A program made the position numbers and the translations under genes. The notes under the pieces are model-generated. The model was not told the origin of the DNA and did not search any database. It saw only the letters and a program-made list of their open reading frames with translations. Of a stretch of DNA of 60,011 bases, positions 47,775 to 54,841 are shown piece after piece. Where the stretch lies: contig NZ_JNXE01000051.1 of the NCBI RefSeq assembly GCF_000716605.1, forward strand, positions 1 to 60,011, in the 5' to 3' direction. Positions within the stretch are counted from its first letter, which is position 1; the number at the start of each line of letters is the position of its first letter. The stretch comes from Streptomyces sp. NRRL F-525. GTDB taxonomy: Bacteria; Actinomycetota; Actinomycetes; Streptomycetales; Streptomycetaceae.

Positions 47775-48278
47775 TTACGTCTCGGGATGCTTCGGCAGAG
47801 CGAGCCAGTCCGACCAGGAGATCTCGTGGCCGAGGAAGCGCGGCTGCTCGAACGGCCAGTCCGCGGCGATCCACTGCGGCACCAGCGCGTCGAGGGCCTG
47901 CTCGACCTTGCTGCCCACCAGGTCGTCCACCACCCACCAGGAGATCTCGCCGTCCGCGCCGGTCCTCTCCGGTGGGTCGATGTAGACACAGCCGAGCAGA
48001 GCTGTCTCCGCCGTGTCCAACAGCGCGTAGTTGAAGGACTGGTGCGCGGCGATCTCCTTCTCGTGCCGCAGCAGGTCGGCCTGGTCGGCCTCGTAGGTCA
48101 TGGTGGCCGCGGGCCAGCCCCAGGCCGGGCCGAAGATGGTCCACAGCCGTTCGCGCGAACCCATCACAGCCGGATAGTCGAGCGCGGTGTCCGCCTCCCC
48201 GATCGGCCGGAGGTGATGACCACCGTCCGGCAGTGGTACCAGGACGGGGTGGACGAAGTCATCGGGGAGCCAGCTCAT
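47775..48278 (-). CDS. GNAT-like acetyltransferase domain protein
   Basis: A 167-aa protein related to GNAT N-acetyltransferases. HHLRPIGEADTALDYPAVMG at the start, FNYALLDTAETALLGCVYID as the central strand and DGEISWWVVDDLVGSKVEQA with the V-D motif match the fold, but the acetyl-CoA binding Q/R-x-x-G-x-G/A loop is weak (VDDLVGSKVE), so enzymatic activity is uncertain. The gene follows the transposase remnant and is divergent from the operon at 48.5 kb; about 230 bp separate the two starts. The ATG at 48278 is used. Confidence 0.75.
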   Translation of the reverse strand: MSWLPDDFVHPVLVPLPDGGHHLRPIGEADTALDYPAVMGSRERLWTIFGPAWGWPAATMTYEADQADLLRHEKEIAAHQSFNYALLDTAETALLGCVYIDPPERTGADGEISWWVVDDLVGSKVEQALDALVPQWIAADWPFEQPRFLGHEISWSDWLALPKHPET

Positions 48279-48508
48279 GGTGCCCGACCGTAGCAGCGCG
48301 CGGCCGCCCGCTCCCCTGGATTTTCCCCCTGCACCGCCAGGCCCTGCGCTCGTGCCGGGCAGGGCCCGCGATCACCCGTTGACTTCCGTCAGGGATGCCT
48401 ACGTCCCGTACTCGTGGGTTTATCGTAAGAGTTATTAATTCTGTATTTGTTTTCCTGTGAGGGTTTCCGTCGGTTCCCCCGTAAACAAGGGTGAAGGGCG
48501 GAGGGTAC
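48279..48508 (+). promoter_or_regulatory. Control region of the 12-gene operon
   Basis: An AT-rich patch (48418-48456, with GTAAGAGTTATTAATTCTG followed by TATTTG) stands out in the GC-rich surroundings and is the likely promoter of the operon that starts at 48509. No operator of a known regulator was recognised and no regulator gene is adjacent. A GGAGGGTAC ribosome site directly precedes the first gene. Confidence 0.45.
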
Positions 48509-49003
48509 ATGGACGCGAAAAACAGATTCGAGACGAGAACCACCTTCCTGCTGTTGCGCATGGAATGGCTGGGTGGCCTGGTCGTGTGTGCCGTGCTTGC
48601 CGTGTGGCATTTTTCGGAGATTCGGTGGGGGGTTTTCGTCACCCTCTTCGTCGTCATTGATGTCGTCGGTTATCTTCCCGGTGCCCTGGCCTTCCGGAGG
48701 AGTCGGGGCGGGTGTATCTCGCGCTGGTACTTCGTGGCGTACAACACCATGCACAGCCTGGTGACCGCGGGGGTCGTGGCCGGGGTGTGGGCGGTGCTGG
48801 TGGAGCCGGAGTGGGCGCTGCTCGCTCTTCCCCTGCATTTGTTGGGGGACCGTGCCCTGTTCGGGAATTCGCTCAAGCCGTTCGGGGTGCTTTTCGAGCC
48901 GGATCCGCATCCGGCGTACCTCGAATTCGAGCGGGCGTATTCGAATTCGGCCGGAAGGGATTCCGGTGACTTCCGAAGGGGTGCTGATGCCGTCCGTCTT
49001 TGA
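48509..49003 (+). CDS. Small multi-pass membrane protein, candidate VlmO-like N-N bond-forming enzyme
   Basis: A 164-aa protein with about four hydrophobic segments (RMEWLGGLVVCAVLAVWHF, VFVTLFVVIDVVGYLPGALA, TMHSLVTAGVVAGVWAVLVE and WALLALPLHLLGDRALFG) and a hydrophilic C-terminal tail. FVAYNTMHSL, HLLGDRAL and FGNSLKPFG give it a DUF4260-like look. Its last 17 bp overlap the DUF2156 gene, so translation is coupled. In valanimycin biosynthesis the membrane protein VlmO converts an O-aminoacyl hydroxylamine to an N-amino (hydrazine) amino acid. Position next to a VlmA-like transferase makes this the candidate here; I could not compare the sequences. Start ATG 48509 follows GGAGG. Confidence 0.55.
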   Translation: MDAKNRFETRTTFLLLRMEWLGGLVVCAVLAVWHFSEIRWGVFVTLFVVIDVVGYLPGALAFRRSRGGCISRWYFVAYNTMHSLVTAGVVAGVWAVLVEPEWALLALPLHLLGDRALFGNSLKPFGVLFEPDPHPAYLEFERAYSNSAGRDSGDFRRGADAVRL

Positions 49004-49958
49004 GACCCTGGTCCGGCACAGTGACAATCCGAGTTCTTTTCTTGCCCTCAATCAGGGTAATGAATACTTCCGGGATCCACGGTTCGACGGCACCTGCGTC
49101 TATCGCCGGTCGGGGCGTCACCTGCTGCAGTTCGCGGGGCCCTTCGCGGCGGAGGAGCAGCGCGCGGGGCTGCTGGACGCGTTCGCGGCGCAGGCCCGGC
49201 CGCGGCGGCTGGTGGCCGTACAACTGCAGCGGGCGGACGCCGAGTTGTACGGGGCGCACGGGTTCACGGTGAATCAGCTGGGGGCGTCGTACGCGGTCGA
49301 CCTGGGCCGGTTCACGCTGCGCGGGTCGGCCTTCGTACGGCTGCGGAACAAGATATCCAGGGCCCGTCGCGCCGGTCTCGAGGTGGTCGAGGCACCCACC
49401 GTGGCCGACGACGAGGTGCGGAACGAGCTGGATCTGATCGACCGGGCCTGGCTGCAGGGCAAGGGCGGTGCGAAGGAACTCCGGTTCCTGGTGGGTGAGC
49501 GGACCGGGCTGGCGCAGCGGCACCGGCGGTTGTTCGTGGGGCGGATCGGCGGGGTGGCCGTCGGGTACATCAGTTACTCGCCGGTCTTCGGGAGTCGGCC
49601 GGGTTGGCTGCACGACCTGAGCCGGCGTTCTCCGGACGCTCCGCCCGGGGTGATGGAGGCGCTGAACGCGACCGCGATGGAGCGGATGTCTGCCGACGGC
49701 GCGGGCTGGCTGCACTTCGGCTTCACGCCCTTCACCGGTCTTGCCGACGAGCACGAACTGCCGTGTGCGAGCCGGACGTTCACGCGCTGCGTGCGGTTGC
49801 TCGCCCAGCACGGTGAGCGGATCTATCCGGCCGCCGCGCAGCTCGAGTACAAGCGGAAGTGGGCGCCTCATGTGGTGCTGCCCGAGTACATCGCCTTCCA
49901 GGGGAGGCCTGGTCTTGCGGCGGTGTGGCAGCTGCTGCGGGCCACGCGGGCGCTGTAG
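48987..49958 (+). CDS. DUF2156 (MprF/VlmA-type) aminoacyl-tRNA-dependent transferase candidate
   Basis: A 323-aa protein with the GNAT-like DUF2156 fold of the soluble half of MprF. Landmarks are FDGTCVYRRSGRHLLQFAGP, ELYGAHGFTVNQLGASYAVD, LRNKISRARRAGLEVVEAP and VGYISYSPVFGSRPGWLHDL with an RRSPDAPPGVMEALNATAME loop. MprF relatives move aminoacyl groups from tRNA to lipids, and VlmA moves seryl from tRNA to isobutylhydroxylamine. No membrane domain is present, as expected for a small-molecule acceptor. ATG at 48987 follows GAAGGGG; a GTG at 48966 is possible. Confidence 0.7.
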   Translation: MPSVFETLVRHSDNPSSFLALNQGNEYFRDPRFDGTCVYRRSGRHLLQFAGPFAAEEQRAGLLDAFAAQARPRRLVAVQLQRADAELYGAHGFTVNQLGASYAVDLGRFTLRGSAFVRLRNKISRARRAGLEVVEAPTVADDEVRNELDLIDRAWLQGKGGAKELRFLVGERTGLAQRHRRLFVGRIGGVAVGYISYSPVFGSRPGWLHDLSRRSPDAPPGVMEALNATAMERMSADGAGWLHFGFTPFTGLADEHELPCASRTFTRCVRLLAQHGERIYPAAAQLEYKRKWAPHVVLPEYIAFQGRPGLAAVWQLLRATRAL

Positions 49959-49984
49959 GGCCTCGGCGATCAGTTCCGCCATCC

Positions 49985-50090
49985 GACCAGTCCTGCCCTA
50001 CGTCATTCCCGCCACCCGCCACCCGCCACCCGTCACCAGCCACCCGTCACCCGTCACCCACCATTCCCGTCACCCGTCATTCCCGTCCGC
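49985..50090. repeat. CACCCGTC-type short tandem repeats inside the operon
   Basis: About 100 bp between two operon genes consist of runs of CCCGCCAC, CACCCGTC, CACCCGTCATTCC and variants. The repeats are not in any coding frame. The region is at the 5' side of the acyl-CoA dehydrogenase-like gene, which keeps its own ribosome site just after. Confidence 0.85.
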
Positions 50091-50136
50091 CGGACGGGGT
50101 TCAGCGCGACCGGGTCGTCCCGGAGCAGGGGAGCAC

Positions 50137-51267
50137 ATGAGGTTTCTGGAGCGCGAACGCGCCGTACTGACGAAAATGCTGCCGGGGCTCGACGAGAGTC
50201 TGCGGGCGGTGCCGCTCATGGAGTTGGAGAGTCCGCGCAGCCCGGGTATCGGGCTCTTCCGTGACAGCGGGGGGCCCGGTCTGCTGGTGCCGGTGGCCTG
50301 CAAGGGGAAGGGGGCCACCGCGCTGGACGCCCTGCGGGTGCAGCGTGCGCTGGGCAGCAGGTCGCCCTCCCTGGCCGTGGCCACCACCATGCACCACTTC
50401 TCCATGGCCACCCTGGTCGGCCTGGTCACCGACGGCGAGGGGCTGGAGTGGATGCTCGTCGAGGGAGTGGCCTCCGGGAATCGGCTGGTGGCCTCCGGGT
50501 TCGCCGAGGGGCGGCCCGGCGCCGGCATCCTCTCGCCGTCGATGACCGCCACGGTGGGACCCGACGGGGTGCGGATCAGCGGGGTGAAGCGTCCGTGCAG
50601 CCTCGCCCGGTCCATGGATCTGCTCACCGCCAGCGTCCTGGTACCCGGTGAGCACGGGGCGCGCGACGAGCTGGCGGTGGCGCTGGTGCCCGCCGAGAGC
50701 GAGGGCGTGAGTGTCAGCGGTTTCTGGACCAGTTCCTTCCTGTCGGGGGCGGAGAGCGACCAGGTCACTCTCACGGATGTGCTCGTGCCGCCGGAACTGT
50801 TGCTGCGCACCTCGGGCTCGGACGGGCGGCTGGACGAGCTGCAGACCGCGGGCCTTGTCTGGTTCGAGCTGCTGATGACGGGGAGTTATCTCGGGGTCGC
50901 CAGTGCGCTGGTGGAACGGGTGCTGCGCAACGAGCGGGTGCCCGAGTCCGAGCGGGTCCGGCTGCTGGTGGAGGCCGAGGGTGCGATGGCCGCCGCGGAA
51001 GGTGTCGCCCGCCGACTCGACGAGGGCTGCCCGGACGAGTCGACGCTCGCCGACTCGCTGTACGTGCGGTACTCCGTCCAGGACGCCCTGGCCCGCATCG
51101 TCCCCCGGGCGGTGGAACTGCTCGGCGGCCTCAACTTCATGAGTTCGGACGAGGTCGGACACCTCGCCGCCTGCGCCAACGGGCTCTCCCTGCACCCGCC
51201 CGCCCGGTCCAGGATGACCGGCCCGCTGGCGGCCCACCTTGCCGACGGCCCGCTCACCGTCGCCTGA
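50137..51267 (+). CDS. Acyl-CoA dehydrogenase-fold flavoprotein, candidate amine N-hydroxylase
   Basis: A 376-aa protein with the acyl-CoA dehydrogenase (ACAD) layout. The N-terminal helices, LVPVACKGKGATALDALRVQ and the beta-domain landmarks SFLSGAESDQVTLTDVLVPP and NFMSSDEVGHLAACANGLSL support the family. The C-terminal loop that in true dehydrogenases carries the catalytic Glu in a YEGT context is replaced by ANGLSLHPPARSRM, without Glu. VlmH, the isobutylamine N-hydroxylase of valanimycin, is an ACAD-type oxygenase needing a separate flavin reductase, and one is encoded four genes later. A desaturase role remains possible. The ATG at 50137 follows GGGGAG. Confidence 0.6.
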   Translation: MRFLERERAVLTKMLPGLDESLRAVPLMELESPRSPGIGLFRDSGGPGLLVPVACKGKGATALDALRVQRALGSRSPSLAVATTMHHFSMATLVGLVTDGEGLEWMLVEGVASGNRLVASGFAEGRPGAGILSPSMTATVGPDGVRISGVKRPCSLARSMDLLTASVLVPGEHGARDELAVALVPAESEGVSVSGFWTSSFLSGAESDQVTLTDVLVPPELLLRTSGSDGRLDELQTAGLVWFELLMTGSYLGVASALVERVLRNERVPESERVRLLVEAEGAMAAAEGVARRLDEGCPDESTLADSLYVRYSVQDALARIVPRAVELLGGLNFMSSDEVGHLAACANGLSLHPPARSRMTGPLAAHLADGPLTVA

Positions 51268-51364
51268 TCCGACCCCGGGTGCGATTCCCCACGTCCACGC
51301 GAACCGCGTCCCACCCGACCCCACCCCACCCCAACACCCCCCACCCGATGGGAGTTTCCGAACC

Positions 51365-52465
51365 ATGCCGCCAGAACCCACCGGTCCGTCCCGCCCCCGC
51401 CCCCGGAACCCACGCCCGACCCTGCTGCTCACCGGCGCCGCGGGCGTACTCGGCCAAGCCCTGATCGACGAGCTCTGCGACGACTACGACCTGATCTGCC
51501 TGCGGCACCGGGCGCCCCTGGACGACCCCCGGGTACGGGAGGTGACGGCGGACCTGTGCGCCCCCGGCCTGGGGCTCTCCGCCGCCCAACGGCTGGACCT
51601 GGCCGCCGAGTTGGACGTGGTCGTCCACTCCGCCGCCGCCACCAACTGGCGGCTGGACCCGGCCGACATCTGGCGCACCAACCTGGACGGCACGCGCTCG
51701 ATGCTCGACCTCGCGGCCCGCGCCGACGCGCCCTTCTTCTACATGAGCACCGCCTTCGTGGCGAACCCGCTCGCGGCCGAGGAACGGGAGCGTTTTCCCG
51801 GGGCGGCCGCGTACCTCGCCTCCAAGACGGCGGCCGAGGAGGCCGTACGGTCGGCCGAGGTGCCCGGGGTCATCCTGCGGCCGTCCCTGGTCATGGGCGA
51901 CTCGTCCACCGGCCGGATCGCCCGCGTGCAGGGTCTGACCCGGGCGCTGGGAGGGATCGTCAAGGGCCAGGTCCCGGTGCTCCCGGGCTCGCCCGGGACG
52001 CGGATCGACATGGTGCCGCAGGACGTGGTGGCCCGCGCGGTGGGCGACCTGGTCAGATCCGGGGTCGCGCAGGGCGAATACTGGCTGACCGCCGGGCGCG
52101 AGGCCATCCTGCAGCGGGAAGTCGTCGACATCTGCCTGGAGTTCGCCGGACAGCACGGTGAACGCCCGCACCCGCCGCGGCTGATCCCCGTGGAAGCGGT
52201 GCACCGCCTGCTGCTCCCGCTGCTGGAGGGTCCGTCCTTCCCCGCGCTGGTACGGCGCCGGCTCCAGGACTACGCCGAGCTGCTGCTGGTCTTCCAGCGG
52301 GAACTCCCCTTCGCCTCCGACCTGGGCACACCGCACTGCGGCACGGCCCCCACCCGCGCCGCGATCCGCTCGGCGCTGACCCGCAACGTGGAGTGCTGGG
52401 CCACCGGCCGAGGAGGCCTACGGCGGCCCCGGCCGGCCCAGACCCCGGCGGAGCTGGCGTCATGA
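51365..52465 (+). CDS. Thioester-reductase-like extended SDR
   Basis: A 366-aa NAD(P)-binding protein of the male-sterility/thioester-reductase (NAD_binding_4) type. The cofactor loop is LLTGAAGVLGQAL, the catalytic Tyr/Lys pair is YLASK in AAYLASKTAAEE, and the preceding AAATNWRLDPADIWRTNLDG and VILRPSLVMGDSSTGRI are typical of TycC/Lys2-type reductases. It would reduce an acyl thioester to an aldehyde or alcohol. Its stop overlaps the start of the aminotransferase gene by 4 bp (ATGA), so the reductive release and amination steps are probably coupled. The ATG at 51365 follows GGGAG. Confidence 0.75.
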   Translation: MPPEPTGPSRPRPRNPRPTLLLTGAAGVLGQALIDELCDDYDLICLRHRAPLDDPRVREVTADLCAPGLGLSAAQRLDLAAELDVVVHSAAATNWRLDPADIWRTNLDGTRSMLDLAARADAPFFYMSTAFVANPLAAEERERFPGAAAYLASKTAAEEAVRSAEVPGVILRPSLVMGDSSTGRIARVQGLTRALGGIVKGQVPVLPGSPGTRIDMVPQDVVARAVGDLVRSGVAQGEYWLTAGREAILQREVVDICLEFAGQHGERPHPPRLIPVEAVHRLLLPLLEGPSFPALVRRRLQDYAELLLVFQRELPFASDLGTPHCGTAPTRAAIRSALTRNVECWATGRGGLRRPRPAQTPAELAS

Positions 52466-53772
52466 CCGCCGTAGACGCCGTAGAAGTGGCCCCTCCCGCT
52501 CCCGCCCCCATAGAGCCGGCAGTCCCCGCTCCCGCAGCCCCGCCCCCCGACACCGCCGAGCTCTACCGCCGTCACCTCGGCACCGGTCGGGCGGTCATGG
52601 GCACGGTGCTCGGTGGGATGGCCGAGGTGTACTCCGAGGGTGCCTGGGTGCATACCGACGACGGGCGTCGGTACCTGGACTTCGGGGGCTACGGCGTCTT
52701 CATCCTGGGGCATCGGCATCCGGCCGTACTCGACGCGGTGCGGCGGCAGTTGGACGCGCATCCGTTGGCGACCCGGGTGTTCCTGGAGCCCGTTGCCGCG
52801 AGGGCCGCCGCCGGGCTGGCCGCCCGGACCCCGGTGGGTCTCGATCACGTCCACTTCGTCAACTCGGGTGCCGAGGCGACCGAAGCGGGGCTGAAGCTGG
52901 CCCGTGCCCATGGGCGCAACGCGCTGGTGACCACCGTGTCCGGCTATCACGGCAAGACACTCGGGGCGCTGAGCGTCACCGCCAACTCCCTTTACCAGCA
53001 GCCCTTCGAGCCACTGTTGCCGGACACCGCGCAGGTCGCCTACGGGGACCTGGCCGAGCTGGAGGCGGCACTCCGTGGGCGTCGCGACCGGGCCTGCGTG
53101 ATCCTCGAACCGGTGCAGGGGGAGGGCGGGGTGCGTATTCCGCCGCCCGGGTATCTCGCGGAGGCGGCGGGACTGTGTCGTACGTACGGCGCCTTCCTGA
53201 TCGTGGACGAGGTGCAGACCGGGCTGGGTCGGCTGGGTGGTTGGTGGGGCGTTGATGCCGAGGGAGTGGTGCCCGATGTCCTTCTCGTGGGGAAGGGGCT
53301 GAGCGGCGGGGTCGTGCCGGTGGCCGCGATGGTGGCGACCGAGGAGGCCTACGGTCCGTTCTCGCGCGACCCCTACCTCCACACCTCCACCTTCGGTGCC
53401 TCGCCGATCGCCTGTGCGGCGGCGCTGGCGGCGGTGGAGACGATCGACCGCGAGGACATCGTGGGCCGGGCCGCCGTGCTCGGGCGGCAGTTGCTCGCGG
53501 GAGTCGAGGAGATCTGCGCCCCCTACCGGGAACGCCTGGTGCACGAGGTCCGAGGCAGGGGACTGCTGATCGGGATCGAGTTCGCCCAGGCACAGGCCGT
53601 CGGCGAGACGCTGCTGGAGCTGGTGAGCCGCGGCGTCCTGGTCAACCACTCGCTCAACTCCACACGCGTGCTCCGGCTGACGCCCCCGGCGATCGCCGAC
53701 GCCGACGAGGTCCGGCTCTTCCTGGACGCCTTCGCCGATGCCCTGCGGGCCGTGCACGCCCGCCTCGCCTGA
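52462..53772 (+). CDS. Class III PLP aminotransferase
   Basis: A 436-aa fold-type I aminotransferase. An Ala/Pro-rich leader of about 30 residues is followed by YLDFGGYGVFILGHRHPAVL, VHFVNSGAEATEAGLKLARA (phosphate and substrate binding), ILEPVQGEGGVRIPPPGYL, LIVDEVQTGLGRLG and the PLP Lys (about residue 278) in LLVGKGLSGGVVPVAAMV. Such enzymes use ornithine, 4-aminobutyrate, diamines or long-chain aldehydes. Coupling to the thioester-reductase-like gene suggests conversion of the aldehyde to a primary amine. Confidence 0.88.
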   Translation: MTAVDAVEVAPPAPAPIEPAVPAPAAPPPDTAELYRRHLGTGRAVMGTVLGGMAEVYSEGAWVHTDDGRRYLDFGGYGVFILGHRHPAVLDAVRRQLDAHPLATRVFLEPVAARAAAGLAARTPVGLDHVHFVNSGAEATEAGLKLARAHGRNALVTTVSGYHGKTLGALSVTANSLYQQPFEPLLPDTAQVAYGDLAELEAALRGRRDRACVILEPVQGEGGVRIPPPGYLAEAAGLCRTYGAFLIVDEVQTGLGRLGGWWGVDAEGVVPDVLLVGKGLSGGVVPVAAMVATEEAYGPFSRDPYLHTSTFGASPIACAAALAAVETIDREDIVGRAAVLGRQLLAGVEEICAPYRERLVHEVRGRGLLIGIEFAQAQAVGETLLELVSRGVLVNHSLNSTRVLRLTPPAIADADEVRLFLDAFADALRAVHARLA

Positions 53773-53823
53773 CCGTCACGACATCAGCACCACAGCCCCC
53801 CCACGCCAGTGAGGACGTAGACC

Positions 53824-54291
53824 ATGCGCCATGTGACAGTCCGGATGACGGCTCAGGGCATCGAGCCCGAGCACGCCTACCGGAGGATCAGCGACTTCAG
53901 CCGGTACCCCGAACTCACCACGACGGTACGGGCGGTGGAGGTGCAGCCGCCGCGTCCCGACGGTTCCGTGGTCTCCGCGTGGACCGTCTCCTTCCGCAAC
54001 GGGCTGATGCGCTGGACGGAACGCGACACCTTCTCGCCGGCCACGCTCTCCATCGCGTTCGAGCAGCTCAGCGGTGACTTCGAGACCTTCGAGGGGAGTT
54101 GGGCCTGCGAGGCGCACGGGGACGGCACCACCGTCACCTTCCGGGCCTCGTTCGACCTGGGGATCCCCACGCTGGCCGAGATCCTCGACCCGGTGGCCGA
54201 GTCGACGTTACGCACCAACATCGAGAAGATCCTCCAGGGTCTGCTCGGCGCGGTGTCACCGGCCGGTCTCGCGGACGCCGCGCATGGCTGA
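53824..54291 (+). CDS. SRPBCC (aromatase/cyclase-like) protein, first copy
   Basis: A 155-aa START-like protein. AYRRISDFSRYPELTTTVRA, WTERDTFSPATLSIAFEQLS and the C-terminal helix SPVAESTLRTNIEKILQGLL match the polyketide cyclase/SRPBCC ligand-binding fold. It may bind a hydrophobic intermediate rather than catalyse. It overlaps the flavin reductase gene by 8 bp, indicating coupling. A second, different SRPBCC gene ends the operon. Confidence 0.8.
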   Translation: MRHVTVRMTAQGIEPEHAYRRISDFSRYPELTTTVRAVEVQPPRPDGSVVSAWTVSFRNGLMRWTERDTFSPATLSIAFEQLSGDFETFEGSWACEAHGDGTTVTFRASFDLGIPTLAEILDPVAESTLRTNIEKILQGLLGAVSPAGLADAAHG

Positions 54292-54841
54292 CCTGGCCCT
54301 GGCCCGGCCGTTCGACCCGGGCGAACAGCTGCGGGACGAACCCGGCCCCGACACCGAGCACTGCCTGCGCCTGTACGCGAAACTCGCCTCCGGCGTCACC
54401 GTCATCACCACCCAGGGCGGGGCCGGCCCCACCGGCATGACCGTTTCCTCCCTCACCTCCCTCTCGGCCCGCCCGCCCCTCCTCCTCGCCTGTCTGCGCA
54501 ACGGCTCCCACACCCTGTCGGCGATCGGCGGCCAGGGCGTCTTCGCGGTCAACCTGCTGCGGGACAGCCAGAGTTCGCGAGCCGCCCGCTTCGCGGATCC
54601 GGCCGTCTCGTCGGCGGAGCGGTTCCGCGAGGTCCCGCTCCGCCGGGTCCTGGGCGCACCCGTCTTCGGCGACGCGCTCGGCTGGTCGGTCTGCCTGGTC
54701 GAGGACATCCGCCGCTACGGCGACCACAGCGCGGTGGTGGGACGGGTGGCCGCGGTGCAGGTGGCGTCGGGCCGGCCCCTGCTCTGGCACGACCGGCGGT
54801 TCGGGTCGCTGTCGGGGGCCGGGGAAGGGGCGCCCCGGTGA
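54284..54841 (+). CDS. Flavin reductase (HpaC-like)
   Basis: A 185-aa FMN/FAD reductase-fold protein of the flavin reductase-like family. LYAKLASGVTVITTQGGAGP, GMTVSSLTSLSARPPLLLAC and HTLSAIGGQGVFAVNLLRDS match closely, as do VVGRVAAVQVASGRPLLWHD. It would supply reduced flavin to a two-component oxygenase; within this operon the ACAD-like protein is the obvious partner, as VlmR is for VlmH. It overlaps genes on both sides (8 bp upstream, GTGA downstream). Confidence 0.87.
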   Translation: MADLALARPFDPGEQLRDEPGPDTEHCLRLYAKLASGVTVITTQGGAGPTGMTVSSLTSLSARPPLLLACLRNGSHTLSAIGGQGVFAVNLLRDSQSSRAARFADPAVSSAERFREVPLRRVLGAPVFGDALGWSVCLVEDIRRYGDHSAVVGRVAAVQVASGRPLLWHDRRFGSLSGAGEGAPR

